DNA from: Laguncularia racemosa
Lineage: Eukaryota > Streptophyta > Magnoliopsida > Myrtales > Combretaceae
Assembly (NCBI GenBank): GCA_037954665.1
Contig: JBBMOL010000097.1
Coordinates: forward strand, 930,001 to 994,000
Reading direction: 5' to 3'
DNA: 64,000 nucleotides
The notes below the pieces were generated by a model, which saw only the letters and a list, made by a program, of their open reading frames with translations, did not search any database and was not told the DNA's origin. This document shows positions 1 through 12,432 of this stretch, piece after piece. The first letter of the stretch is position 1, and every line of letters starts with the position of its first letter. Both the position numbers and the translations under genes were made by a program.

Positions 1-330
1 CTTTCATATATATCAAAAAAATTTCAAAAACACTATAAAATATATACATTTCTTCTCTATTCTATTTCTTAAGAATTGTAATTATATTCTTACCTTATTC
101 TATTTCACAAACCAAACATGTTATTACTGAATCTTTTTTACCCATAGAATTCAATGTTGCAATCAAGCCATTTGTCTATTAGTAAGTAGTAAGTTAAACC
201 CCAAAATCATAATCCGGTGCGGATGCACCTCAAACTCAAAAACAATGATCATATGTCAAAACTCATTGGGATAGACATTTCAAGTATGCTAACTTTAGTG
301 GAATAGCTAAACCCCCAACCCCACCAACCA

Positions 331-358
331 CCCCCCCCCCCCCCCCCCCAAAAAAAAA
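331..358. repeat. Homopolymer tract C19 followed by A9
   Basis: Nineteen C residues run directly into nine A residues, preceded by a C-rich stretch from about 311. It is a low-complexity tract with no coding meaning, and its exact length is likely to be uncertain in the assembly. Confidence 0.9.
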
Positions 359-2748
359 TCTAAATGGTTATTATTGCATATAGTTAAATTTTAAACATGT
401 GATTCCTATTTGATATGAATCTCTATTACTGAAAATAAGGAACACAACCTTATTCTTCCCAAGATATCCAAATTTTAGAAATCAATCATCAGCCATCAAA
501 ACCACCACAAGAAACCAACACTACTGGCAAAGCCAACAAACCCAAACACCTTAAGCGACCACCCCACCCCCCCAAAACCGCATTTATGATGTCAACTAGT
601 GCAAACCATCTACCTGATCTTGCTCTAGTATATGCAATTGAGGTTACATAAACTCGAGTGCGTGCAACATTGGGTGTACCTGGATCCTGCTAGCTTGGGC
701 ACGTGAGACCCCAATCGCACCTAGACTTGATGATGTCAACTTGGATACTGGTTTGCATTGATGGTCACAACACGCCAGGTGATGGGTTGATAAATTATTC
801 ACCAATTATTAGAATTTCCAAAAACAACATAAAAATACCATCCTTGTCAATTTTATCAGTTTTGAACCTTAAATCCAAATCCTAAATTGTATTCTAGAAT
901 GATTCCCAATCCAGTTCATACCATAATTGGAATCAGAGCCACTGGTTCACATCAATAATACTAATAACACCTTTATTGTATTCCTATTGTATAGTTATTC
1001 AATTTCTGCCTTAGACTATGCAGTGAAGAGAACACACCATTACTCTTGGCAAGAGTTAAGGATTTATCAAGTAAAAACCTTAAAGTGGAGTATATCTGCA
1101 ACTCAGGTCATGATTTGGTTGCCCCTTCACACTAGGACTTCAATTTTTAGAAAACATAGAATAAATGTTGTAGTCTCTTGATTCTGATGCTTTAGTAAAC
1201 AAAAAAAAATAAAAAATTACAGTTTATTTATCTTTAAAAATACTACTTGATAGGGAAGAGCAGCACACAATGCTGAAAATAACAAAATGATACAATTAAG
1301 GGTTTCAATAGCATAACTACTGTTAGTAAAAGGAGATAAGATAATACTCAAAGTTATTTCAATGTGTTTTTTATTATTTAATAATTCTATTATATTTGCA
1401 GACTTGTGTCAGTGTCAGTAACTACATAGCCAAAATAATAATAATAAATAAATAAAATAAACATAATAAAATAAAATATGCCAAATTAGTGCCACACAGC
1501 ATTATAGGACCTGCTTGTGTTTTCTAAAACATTTTAGGGTTGCATATTGAGAACCTTAATAAAGGACCCACCTTTAAGGACACTTCAACCACCAAAGAGG
1601 GGTCCTCCTCTAAGGACCAAGGCTATCACAAGCAGCAGTTACTTCACTTACGATATATTATGTGAAAACAATCAAAGCAGCTTCAATCATTTCCACAACC
1701 TGCAGATCAATCTTCAAGGAGGAAAAAAATATACATATATTCTTCATATCTCCACACACTCTAGGAGCTTCAGGTTTGGACAGCATATCCTTGTTCTTGC
1801 CAAAAAATTTTGAATAAATATGGTGAGGCAACCCAAGGTGTCAGACTAGTGGCTATGGTAAAGGAGTTCTCCTTACAAATTATATGGAGATCTTCAATTC
1901 AAATTCCCCCCAAATCCAACTCTTTTCGGGTTATCTACACAACATAATCTTCGACTAAATTGATGTATGATGCTGAACCAGTGCATCAATCTCCATGGAT
2001 AGCTGGTTCACTTACAGCTGTGTCTCTACATTAAAAGAAATGATAGTGGAGGTTCTGGATTATATGCAAGATTTTCATTTTCAGTATCTTGATGTGTATT
2101 TGAGTCCTCAACCAAGGACCTAGTTTAGGGAAGTACCTTAGTCGAAATTCGAATACACATGAAAGTAATAACAGTTTACTAATTATTGGATCAGAATAAC
2201 CATTAAAGCAATTCTAATTGAAGGAAATTAAGCAAATAGGTTGAGATTTGAGCTAAAATGAAGTGTACAACTTCGATTATCCATAGCATACTCATTCCAA
2301 TAATTGACCTGTTACCATTGCCAAACTATACTTCCCTATTTACTACCGACAGAAGAAACACTAAGTTCAAGCGAATTCCAACTCCACAAACCAAACATCG
2401 CAGGTCCTTTTGAGGCTCATACTCAAATAAGTGACAGACGGTTTAAGCAAATTGAACAAGGATCAACATTTTAACGCTGCTCTTTAACCGTATAAAAATA
2501 GGATGCTTTAGAGCAATTCATCAAACGTGTTTAAATAATACTACCTCCCTAAAACATCATCAAAAGGTCGTTCGATCCTCAACGTAGATGACCTGTTTGA
2601 ACATGGCCAAGTACGTTCATGACCTGTGATTTATTTATCCTCAAACTTAACTAACACCGCAAATTCCAACTACAAAAAAAACTTCCTGTCCTCCTCGTAT
2701 GGCAATCAAACTAACACAATCACTATATCAATGCAAAGCCCAAGAAAA
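359..2748. other. AT-rich non-coding stretch, possibly Rab GTPase intron
   Basis: No convincing gene is seen here. The short ORFs on the plus strand have no recognisable domain. Because the Rab exon at 2801-3033 ends in a splice donor pointing this way and its second exon is not found between 1 and 2748, this stretch may be a long intron of that gene carrying old repeat debris. About 1545-1620 has a short internally repetitive stretch built on 'aaggac'. Confidence 0.4.
927..949 (+). other. Possible degenerate retrotransposon primer-binding site
   Basis: The bases TTGGAATCAGAGCC resemble the plant LTR-retrotransposon primer-binding site TGGTATCAGAGCC, which pairs with the 3' end of initiator methionine tRNA. 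There is one substitution in the core, and the following bases (ACTGGTTCA) are also similar. No LTR pair or polyprotein is visible nearby, so this would at most be a relic. It could be chance. Confidence 0.25.
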
Positions 2749-2800
2749 TCATAAAGCAAAGCGAATAAGTGAGTTAAGTGAAGCAAAGTCAAAACAGTAC

Positions 2801-3033
2801 CGTTCTTGACCAGCCGTGTCCCAGATCTGAGCCTTGACGCTCTTATGTTGAATAACTAGGGTTCGAGTCTGGAACTCAACTCCAATTGTAGCTTTAGAAT
2901 CTAAACTAAACTCGTTCCTCGCGAACCTCGACAGTATTTGGGATTTACCTACTGCTGAGTCGCCGATTAAAACTACTTTGAACACATAGTCTATCTTCTG
3001 GCTCGGATCGCCATATCCTCCTCCACTCGCCAT
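2801..3033 (-). CDS. RABA4-like Rab GTPase, first coding exon (partial gene)
   Basis: This exon encodes the N-terminal 77 residues of a plant Rab11/RABA small GTPase, which controls trans-Golgi to plasma-membrane vesicle traffic. Visible features are the P-loop GDSAVGKS (residues about 23-30), the effector-region SKATIGVEFQTR, and the switch II start WDTAGQER. The leader MASGGGYGDPSQKIDYVFKV fits the RABA4 clade. The start is the ATG at 3033. The exon stops at a GT donor (2800-2799) inside the Arg codon of GQER, a usual place for the RABA intron. The second exon, which would carry NKSD, ETSA and the prenylated C-terminal cysteines, is not found down to position 1. The gene therefore either has an intron longer than 2.8 kb or is a fragment. 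No stop or frameshift is seen in the exon. Family assignment is firm; the A4 clade is likely. Confidence 0.85.
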
Positions 3034-3450
3034 TTCTCTCTCAACTTTTCTCGAGATTCTAGAGAGAGAAATTTGGAACAGAAGAGATATTAATGTTTTG
3101 AAGTAAAGCGAAGTAACGTAGTTTAGATTCAGTGGGAGTGAGAAAGGGGAATGATTATGGACAGGAAGGAGTGGTTTTGGATTAAGAGAGGACCAATGGG
3201 ATTTTGAAAAGCGAGAGAAACAACACGTGGCGTTATTTGAGTGGGTTATTTGTTTGGAGTAGGCGGTGCGTGTTGCAGGAGAGTGATTTAGATCGGGGTT
3301 AATTGTCTTTCAAGTGTAATTAAAGGGAAAAGGAGGAGAAAAAGGTCAGTTGCTCTGGCAATGATCGCGGCACATAGGAAGGAACGCCCGGATGTCTTGG
3401 TGTTGCCTGCTGGCTGTCTCATAATTCTTTTTAATTTTTTAAGAAATACT
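3034..3450 (-). promoter_or_regulatory. Rab gene 5' leader and upstream region with G-box
   Basis: The sequence just upstream of the ATG on the minus strand is a purine/pyrimidine-skewed leader. It is less AT-rich than the flanks up to about 3420. A CACGTG G-box core lies at 3224-3229, followed by G on the plus strand (ABRE-like). No clear TATA box was identified, so the transcription start is not fixed. Confidence 0.4.
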
Positions 3451-4086
3451 TTTTGAGTAATAACCAAGGTTTTCCAAATAAAATAAACTAGTTAAGACTG
3501 AATGCTACGTAGGGATTTTATTCTAATATGGATACATGTTAATTAAAATAATAAATTTATTCAAAAATTGTAACAATTAACATAATAATATTTTATTCTT
3601 ATAAATTATCTTAACTATGGTACGAATAAATGCAGTTTTATTTTATGTAAATATATTACAAATTTATATTATAATTTTACATAGCTATTGATTATATATT
3701 CACTTTTGTATAGAAAACGATATATCATGTAAAGTGAGTTATAATCCTTTTCAAAATACATTGAGTTGTGCCATTTCACATAATGTTATATATTAGTTAT
3801 AACTTTAACAATTATTTATATAAATTACATGTCTCTTGAATTTAAAAATAAATATATATATATATGTTATAATGACTTAAAAATACTACTAATGAAAAAA
3901 TGGCAACAATAAAAGTTTTTGAATCTATTATAATATATAATTTAAAAAAAAATCATTATCATATATTTTCAGTTTAACCTTTTAAAAAATAGTGTTTCTT
4001 AAGAAATTGTCATTAGATGTTTATTTTTTCTTTTATGGTATCTATTTCTCAATCGCATTACTATAGGAACCTTCTAAGGTCCTAGA
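3451..4086. other. AT-rich intergenic stretch
   Basis: Very AT-rich sequence with no gene. Bases from about 4061 look like the left part of a dispersed MITE-like repeat interrupted by the hAT insertion that follows. Confidence 0.4.
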
Positions 4087-4094
4087 CTCCTATT
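4087..4094. repeat. Left 8-bp target-site duplication of hAT element
   Basis: CTCCTATT directly abuts the TAGGGATG terminus. It matches the right copy at 8104-8111 with one difference. Confidence 0.8.
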
Positions 4095-4759
4095 TAGGGA
4101 TGTAAGCGGAACGGGTTTGAACCAGGATCAGTAATCCCATTACCCGTCCTATTATTCTATGGGGATTCCCAAACCCTATAGGATTTTTTATGAAATATCC
4201 GCTACCCATTCCAAACCCTACAAGGTTTTAATAAGTAACCCGAAACCTGTCCTAAACCCGTTAGAATTTAAAAAAAAAAATTCTATTATTAGTTTAAAAT
4301 TTTTACTTATTCATTATGATTATTTTTACAAAATATAGCTTATATTCTTGAAAATAAATAATATTTGCACTTTCAATGTATTTAATTATATGTATTTTAA
4401 TATTATTTGAAAATCTACATGTTAATAAATAAAGTTACCGACGTAAAAATATTTTTAATTATAATAAAATAAAATTACTAAACCAATCGTATAACTTAAT
4501 AAATAACACAAAAAAATATAGTTAACAAGTCTTAATAGAAATAGAAAAAATTCTAAACACATATAGAAAAGACATTAATCTTATATTTTTTGGAATTTTT
4601 ACTTGACAATTGATTCTCATAGTCTTCAAATCCCATCTTCTTCATCATTTATCTTTGAACCTATCAAAAGGAGGAAAAAACCTCATAAAACACATTAGAG
4701 ATTGTGCAAATAATAGTTACTCCATGTATAAAAGAACTTATTATTATATAATCAAAATT

Positions 4760-6861
4760 TTTACCTCTTATCTCATTTGATAACCAACTTTGACTGCACA
4801 TCAATGCTTCTATTGTATCAGGATTTAATCTGCTTCTCGTCCACTAATACTAAATGCAGACTCATAAGCAATCGTAGACACAGGAATAGCCAACATATCT
4901 TTAGCTAGTTCTTGTAATGTAAGATATTTAATTCCATTTACTTTCCACCAGTTAAGAATATCAAAATCATCAGTCTAAGGTAACACAGCTTCTTCTAAAT
5001 AGTGATCCAATTCCGACTTGACTTGGCCATCAGTATTAATAGTGCTCAAGAATTGCACCAACCTTGATTTTCTTAAAGAATCAAAAGGAACGGTTTAAGT
5101 AGTTGCTAAAGTGTTTCCAGAAGAACTACTACTACTACTATTCAAACATTTAGAAAGTCGAGATCTACCATTTGATTGATATTCACGAACTAACTCGTAA
5201 CAAATGTTTCTAACATTTTGAATCTCTAAGATGCATTTACTCCATAAATAGAAGGAAACATAAAATCCACGGCCTTCATCTTAAAATGTGGATCCAAAAC
5301 AGTACAAACAGCCATAATGATGTGTAATCAACCCAATATTTTTCAAACTTATCAAACATTTTCCCTGCCATCATTCTAGTATTCACATCTGAAGAGCCTT
5401 TCCATTCAACCAATGATTCTCTACTCTCAAAAACCTTTTCAAAATAATAATTTACAGTTGGATATTGGGTACCAGAAAAAATATTGGTTACCTCATAAAG
5501 GATCACTAACTTCTGGCAAATTGCTTCCGCTACCTCCCAATCATCATCGGTAGGAAGACATTTATAATGTCTATCCATAAATTGAACTCTATAAAAAAAT
5601 TCTTTGTATCCAATGGCTATCATCAACATGTCATATGTAGAGTTCTACCGAGTTTTGCAATCTAAGGCAAGCTTTCTATCATATGGAATATCCAATTGCT
5701 TACATGCTTCTCTAAATTTCTCGACTCTTGATGGTGTCACTGACCAAAATGCAACACTATCATGGACCTTCTCAATCGCACTTTCTATCACGACCACACC
5801 CTCCTTCATAATTAAGTTTAAAATATGCGCACAACAACGCATGTGCAGGACCTTTCCTCGAAGAATTAACTCATCTCTTCTTAGTTTCATGGTCAAAGTT
5901 GTAATCATTGCATCATTCATAGAACAATTATCTATAGTAATTGTAGATAATTTTTTATCTAATCCCCATCTCATCAATGAGTTAAACAAACAATCGGCAA
6001 GCATCACATTTGTGTGTGGCATTGGAACATACAAAAAACTGCATGAAAATATAAAAAACCTCAATGTAAGATAATTTTTCATTATTGATTATGAAAAGAT
6101 AATATAAGTAAAGAATCTTACTCCATGAGTCGATTTTGAAGTTTCCAATTATAATCAATGAAGTGTACTATGACAGTCATGTTCCCCTTTTTCTGATTTG
6201 ATGTCCATAAATCCGTTGTTGCTGCAACTCAAGAATTTAGTACTTTCAACAACACTCTTAATTTTTCCTTCTCCCCATTATAGATCTTCATGATTTCCTT
6301 TTTCATGGTGTTCCGACTAACATGCTTAAAAAGTAGTTGCATACTTTCAAGAAAATCCCTAAAATACTCATGCTCAATTATTGAAATGGGGTATTCATGA
6401 ACAATTATTGCTTTTGCAAGTCTTTGCCTACAAATATCTTGATTGAAAGTCCAATTTCCTATGTTCAAACAACTCTCATTCTCATTTTGTCATTTCTCAA
6501 TGGATAGTAGGCATTGCCTTATGTCTTTATGCTTCTTCATTTGTGTACACCTCTCCAAATGATTACGCAGATGCTTAGTTCCTTACTTACTACCTGCTTT
6601 TAGTGTTTTAGAATAATGATTACAGATAGCAACATCCTCCCCATTAACCATTTTTCTCACCATATCATTCCATATAAGAGAAGTCAACTTACGTTTATTG
6701 GGATTATCACGTTGATCGGCATTGCTTCCTACTTGAGAACTTGTTGTGCTTGTGGGATTTGTTGCTGGTGCTTCTGTTTCAGATCCGAGTAATGATAATG
6801 GACCTTCCTCTTCCTCAACATCAATGGGATGTGCTTCAATGGGCATATCAAATTCGTCCAT
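4760..6861 (-). pseudogene. hAT transposase (BED zinc finger, RICESLEEPER-like), broken
   Basis: Read on the minus strand from the ATG at 6861, the pieces of a plant hAT transposase follow in order. There is an acidic N-terminus, then a BED-type zinc-finger region (SLIWNDMV...AICNHYSKTLKAGSK, about 6590-6700) that continues after a stop as HLRNHLERC. Next is the block containing RLAKAIIVHEYP and TTDLWTSN (about 6190-6460). The catalytic-core segments DNCSMND, MRCCAHILNLI and RVEKFREACKQLDIPYD (5645-6082) follow, then DDWEVAEAICQKL and GKMFDKFEKYW (5276-5629). Last is the dimerisation block DILNWWKVNG ... LAIPVSTIAYESAFS (about 4800-4960). Several stops and frameshifts separate these, so the gene cannot make an active enzyme. 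It sits inside the element at 4095-8103. Confidence 0.88.
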
Positions 6862-7379
6862 TTCTATATTATATAAAAGTAAACAAAAATAAAATTCATC
6901 AACTTATCTATAGAAAATATGTAAACTAAGGTGAACTTCAGTTCTTTCAAGAACTTCAATTCTCACATTATAAATTCAAAGGCATAAGAAATGGATGGAT
7001 AATTATGAGATATAATTCAAAAAGTACAAAATTCATTATCTATGATCGTCACATATTAAATATATTTTGACACAAAAATATTTGACAGTTAGATGAGATT
7101 GGACACGGGTGAAGTACAAGGGTGAAGAACATCTAACATTACAAAATCAACTAACAACTTAAGAACAAAAGTTTATATCAATTAGGGGTAGTACTAACAA
7201 AGTAATTGTATCAAGAACAAAGTCATAAATTCGTAGAATCTTTCTCTCTTATCCCAATCATCTTACTACAATACAAGAAAAAAAGTTTATATTAATTGGT
7301 GAGTTTAATTGGAAGGAGAAATTTGAATTTAATTTATTCTATTCGAAAATCACTATTAAACTATAAAGATCATAGTTAG

Positions 7380-7760
7380 ATGAGATACATACATTGAGAT
7401 AGTGAGACATACACACAGCATAAAGTCACTATACAAATAAACAGACACATCCTTGCACGAACACACATGCCCACATATACAAATAAACCACAAAATGGTA
7501 AATGGACCACAACTTACAAATAACTTACCTATTTGCATGTGTGTCACTGTGTCTGTGTGGTGAAAACGAGTCGTGTTTGTGACTCTGTGTTGTGTGTATG
7601 TCTCACTGTCTCTGTGTGTCATGTTTGTGGACTGTGTGGGTGTCCACTATCCGGGCAGTGCTGTAGTGTCCTTGTGTCTCAGGCTCTCAGCTTAGTGTGC
7701 CGTGTGTTTTATGTGGGTATTATTATTGTTCACTGTTGTGTCTCAATGTGTGCGTGTCTT
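7380..7760. repeat. CA-rich / TG-rich inverted stretch within hAT element
   Basis: A CA-rich segment (about 7380-7480) faces a TG-rich segment (about 7530-7760). The bases TGTGTATGTCTCACT occur on the plus strand near 7590-7605 and, inverted, near 7385-7410, so the two parts could fold back. The short ORFs here are low-complexity Cys/Val-rich translations of the repeat and are not believable proteins. Confidence 0.5.
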
Positions 7761-7891
7761 AGTGTGTATTTTTTTTCTTTTAATCCCTTAAATATTTCTT
7801 TTTAATATTGTCATAAGCAGTACAATAGTAGGTAAAGCCATCCTAAATTTAAAAAAAAATATTAAATATATAATAATATAATTTATTAACT

Positions 7892-7895
<4 letters not shown>

Positions 7896-7924
<29 letters not shown>
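7896..7924. repeat. (TA)n microsatellite
   Basis: An uninterrupted AT/TA dinucleotide run of about 14 units near the right end of the hAT element. Confidence 0.9.
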
Positions 7925-7927
<3 letters not shown>

Positions 7928-8103
7928 CGGGTTTGGGATCCCAATGGGTTTAACATTGGTCCTACTACCTTTCTCAAACCCTACAAGGTTTTTAAAATGA
8001 AACCCATAACCCGTCCCAAACCCTATAGGGTAGTACCCTATAGGGTTTTTAGTGGGATGAGTGGGTCGGGAACCCGACAAAACCCATCCCACTGATATCT
8101 CTA

Positions 8104-8111
8104 CTCGTATT
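8104..8111. repeat. Right 8-bp target-site duplication of hAT element
   Basis: CTCGTATT directly follows the right terminus. It differs from the left copy at one base, consistent with an older insertion. Confidence 0.8.
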
Positions 8112-11100
8112 TACCATTTTAACAGGATTGATCAAGTTTTCAATCCTACTGTTACTTTACATATATTAAATTTTTATCATTGATTCTATTAAATTATCAT
8201 TGTTAATGTGTAAATTAATAGTAAAATTAAAAGATAAACTAGTCTTATCAAAAACATAAGTAAGATTATAAAAAATTACAAACAAACATTATTTTTTACA
8301 TACTAGACTTGCAACTTTTCAAACAAGACGAGTTATTGGAAACAAACATTACTTCTTATGTTTTGGACTTACACCTTTTTAGACAAAAAGATAAACATGT
8401 GGGCAAATTGTATATGTAAAGAGAATAACCCACTATTCTTCTCTATCTTTTTATTCGATACTTTTATTATGTTTTTAAGGTGCACTTTTATTTAGCTTCA
8501 TATAAATGATCTCTCTCTTTGTCAACAAATAAATAGGTGTATCCTTAATATACCTATCTTAACAAAACCCTTCATTAATGATGTAACACATTAGAATGCA
8601 GTTACATATGCAGTTTCACACATAGATCCTGTTTTCTTATATATCGTATTCTCAATAAAGTGTGTTGTTAAAATATATACATCAATAACGTACCTATCTA
8701 TTGGGTTTCTCTTAAATGGATCAACTTATTTCCAAGTTATAGGCCCACTACCACATTAGATAATTTTTCTTGGATAGTTTTTACTTTTTAAAACAATCAT
8801 AACATCAACCACACACATAAGTTACAACCATAGTTTTCCATTTAAAAGAATACAAGCCTCATCTACTTTCAAATTGTTTTTCAGTAGTTGTTTTCCCCCT
8901 ATTTCTCAATCTTCTCGATAAAAATAATAAGGGAAAGAGAAAGTAAGAAAAGCAATCTTCTTTTTCTTACTTTCATCATTCCACTTAACACTTCTCACCA
9001 CTAATGCTCATGTAAATATCAATTCAAAGTACTTCTTTGATTTTTTATTTTTTAAATGACTTTACCACTAATCGATAACCTATTTGAATATTCAAATTGA
9101 TTTTTCTTTATTTCATTAGGTTATGTAGTCCTTCTTTTTAGTATCAAAATTTTCTAGTGGAAATCAACCTCAAAAGCCTTCCCATAAAACGAAATGTATT
9201 TAATGTGTTAGTAAATTAATGGATGTGTTTGAAATTCTTACTTATGATTTCACTCATGGCCCTATGAAACACTCATTGTGATTTACAATTTAGGCTTTTA
9301 GTGTTTGGCATGATGACATCAAGATGGTTAAAGCTTTCTTACGCAATCCAAGTAGGTTACTTTATGGATAATAAATTATTATAAAATCGGTGTAAATATA
9401 AAATTTAATTATATAAATATATATTACTATTTATAGTTTTATATAGCTATTTGATTGTAATTTTACATTTAAATGAAATGATATATTGCTGCAAAAAAGT
9501 TATTATTCTTCAAACCGTAAGAATGTACTATTATATACCAAAGGTTATATTATGTTATATCAGGCAATGCAAATCTCAATACAAATAGTACTATTAAAAG
9601 GAAAAGGTAACTAAGAAAAGAAAGAAAGAAAGGCAATAGGGTGGGATACAACAATAAAAAGCTTTTAAAATTATATATATAATAAATAAATGATAAACTG
9701 ATGCGAAAGAAATGATTCCTTTCAAGAGGACCAAATTTATTATAATATATAATATTTTGGGAAACTACGAATAAAAATGATTTAACACGTGTTAGATAGG
9801 GATGTTGTTGCTACCTTAAATAAAAGACTACTACAACACAATCTAGGTTAGAGAGCTTTGACTAAGGTTTTTTGCAGTCAACTTTTGGCTAAGTCTACCC
9901 CATATATGATGCATCCTTAGTCACAAATACTTGAGATCATCTAATGGACGGGGTTTGTAACCCTCCTCTGACTCATTTATGGCATCCCTAATACAATTTC
10001 TTCCACAATGATAAATATTGTTAGCTACCCTCAAGAGTGGGAGTGTACATGCCATGTGCTAAGCTCCCATCTTTCAATGGACCATTTGATAGGATGGGAG
10101 ATTAGTTATATTACTTTGATAAATTCTAATGTTTGTATTAGTTTAAATGTTTGGACTCTACTTTTGGGAGAATTTATATAAAATTATTGATTATGCAGTA
10201 TTCTTAGTGTTATTTTTTATATTTAGATTATTTCTTAGATTTTACAATTTTGAATCTAACAAAATTAACAATCGATTTGGAAATATTATTATTATAGTTA
10301 TATTTGAGAATAAAAAAAAAAAGAATTTTATTTTTTTTAAATAAAGAATCTATCATGTTAGCCACTTATTGTAAGAACAAGCACTTTGTACCCTATTTCT
10401 TACAAAGAGCTTATCCCTTAAAAATACTCTAAATTATAATACTTTGACAACCAATAACGGAATTACAAAAACTTTTCACAATGAAATTTCCCTTTGAAAA
10501 GGCAAATTTTTTATAGTGTACTTTGCACTTGCTCTCTTTCCCTATTTGTTGCCATTTGTTGTTACGTAATTCTCGCTCTCAAGTATTGGGCCTAGCTTAA
10601 GGGGAAATGTGAGCCTTTATGAAGAGTGCTTGTAAAAAGAATACATATAAACTAAGGGGTGGCATCAAAGATTACTCCTACATTGTTACTTCAGTGCTTA
10701 AGTTAATAGTGGTTAAGAGAGAGAGAGTATACAGAAATCACTATGGCAATTGGGTGACTATAAGGGTGTGGTTGAGGCATAGTGAATGAACCAACTTTGA
10801 AGCCTTCGAGCCTATATATGTTCTATGGAAAGTATGGTAAGCTAATTGACTATGCCTATGCCTTTCTAATTGTAGGCATTTAATATTGGAGGTGCATTTA
10901 ATATGGTGTTTGCTTTCTAAATGATTCAAAGTAACCTTTCGAAGATGTGAGCAAATGTCAGACTATACAAGATATGATGCATGCCTATCATTCTCAATCT
11001 CTACTTTAGGCTATCACTTTGTGAGCAAAGGATGAGCCAGACCTAAACCTAAGGGCCTTAAGAACTAGCTAACCATAGACTTTGGGAGTGATGGGTTGTT

Positions 11101-12170
11101 TATTTAATCATATCAAATTATAAATTTATTAACCCAGAAAAATCTAATGACCTAACTAAACAAGTGCACTTATTTAATGTAGTATAGATCGCAACGGGTG
11201 TTATCCTCAAGGATCTTAGAAACACGTATTAGTATTACCATTTTTCTGCTATATGTCTAAATTTTAATGTGAGATTAATAAATTAAATCACTAATTAACT
11301 AATCTAATAACCCTAAGATTAATTAAAATCGTTGTAATAAATGAATTTAATGATAAAGACATACTCTTCATCTTGATCCACTATAAACCCTAACTTTCTT
11401 ATAATAAGTTTTGATTAATTAATTGTTTATACTTTGCACTGCAGAAATTCTCAATTAAACTAATTACTCCATCAAGTTAATTAATTAATAATCTTATACA
11501 GAATAGTGGAGACCTCTCCTCCACTATCGCTCTATAAGATTTCATTAAGCTCATAATTTTTAAATAAAGATTAAATCTTCATGCAGAAAATTGAAATCTT
11601 CCTATCTCTAGGTAAAACATGCATTCTTTCTATTCATGAAAATCTATCATATTAGATTGGATCTCTCTCTCTCTAACAAAAATCATACATGTAATCAATT
11701 CGCACGCATAAATTAATTACATAGCAGTTAAAACATATGAATAGATACAAAGGTATAAACTTTTAGTTAATCAATGAGTAATTCAATCACATGGTTTAGA
11801 GTTTTACAAGATGTAGGGCATATAAATCTATAGTAATCACGAGAAATCTAGAAAAGTAATAATAATTCATGATGAAAAGAATAAATCCTTGTAGGCGTTT
11901 TGTGATTTTCGATGATACTCCAGCAATTTTGCTCTCTAGATGTATGATTTTTGCTTTCCTAAGGTTTTTAGAGTAGCTATAAGAAAAAATAATTCAAATC
12001 CCTAATTTTCGTAATGAAGCGAGTATTTATAGTCTTAGGGTTGTGTATTATAAAAAAAGTGAAATTCTAACATTCTGGATTCTGCACAACTTCCTAAATG
12101 GTCGTACTCAGGGTTGTGCATTTTGGAATTTTTGCAGTTTCTTCTCTAAATAGATTTCTTACTTCACCTT
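8112..12170. other. AT-rich intergenic DNA without a recognisable gene
   Basis: No ORF with a recognisable domain is present on either strand. Bases 8105-8240 resemble the internal part of the MITE-like repeat at 58570-58740. The stretch 11090-12170 has the look of non-coding interspersed repeat (TTAATTAA-rich, with 'gatcgcaacgggtgttatcctcaagg' style text), but no ends were found. Confidence 0.35.
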
Positions 12171-12177
12171 CTTATTA

Positions 12178-12432
12178 TGAGAAGAGATAGAGGAGAGCAA
12201 AAAAGTACTACTTTTTTTCCACATATTAGTGATTTGTCCTTTCATTAAATAAATAGGAAGAGAAAGAGGAGACAAATGAGAAAGAGAAAGAGAGATATAG
12301 GAGAGGAGAGAGAATTTAGGTCGCATGTTTGATGGTAGAGATAGAAAAAGAAGAGGGAGAAAAAAAAAAGTAGTGCAAAGGAGAAAGATTAAGAGAAAAT
12401 AATAAAAAGAAGAGACAGAAGATTTGAATGAA
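12178..12432. repeat. Purine-rich low-complexity tract
   Basis: The plus strand is dominated by GAGA, GAAA and AGAGAA strings for about 250 bases. It is simple-sequence DNA with no coding sense. Confidence 0.6.

Larger units (their letters stand above)
4095..8103 (-). mobile_element. hAT-superfamily DNA transposon, 4.0 kb, decayed
   Basis: The element begins TAGGGATGTAAGCGGAACGGG on the left. The reverse complement of the right end begins TAGAGATATCAGTGGGATGGG, so the terminal inverted repeats match at 15 of 21 positions and resemble the Ac-type CAGGGATG terminus. The flanks carry an 8-bp target duplication, CTCCTATT (4087-4094) and CTCGTATT (8104-8111), with 7 of 8 matching, as expected for hAT. 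Subterminal regions on both sides are rich in short motifs such as CCCAAACCCTA and ACCCGTCC. The internal transposase reads on the minus strand and is broken. Confidence 0.88.

Noticed and set aside
7356..7805. Two ORFs (minus 7356-7622, plus 7533-7805) with His/Thr- or Cys/Val-rich products
   Set aside because: They are translations of CA/TG-rich simple sequence inside the hAT element; no domain and overlapping opposite frames.
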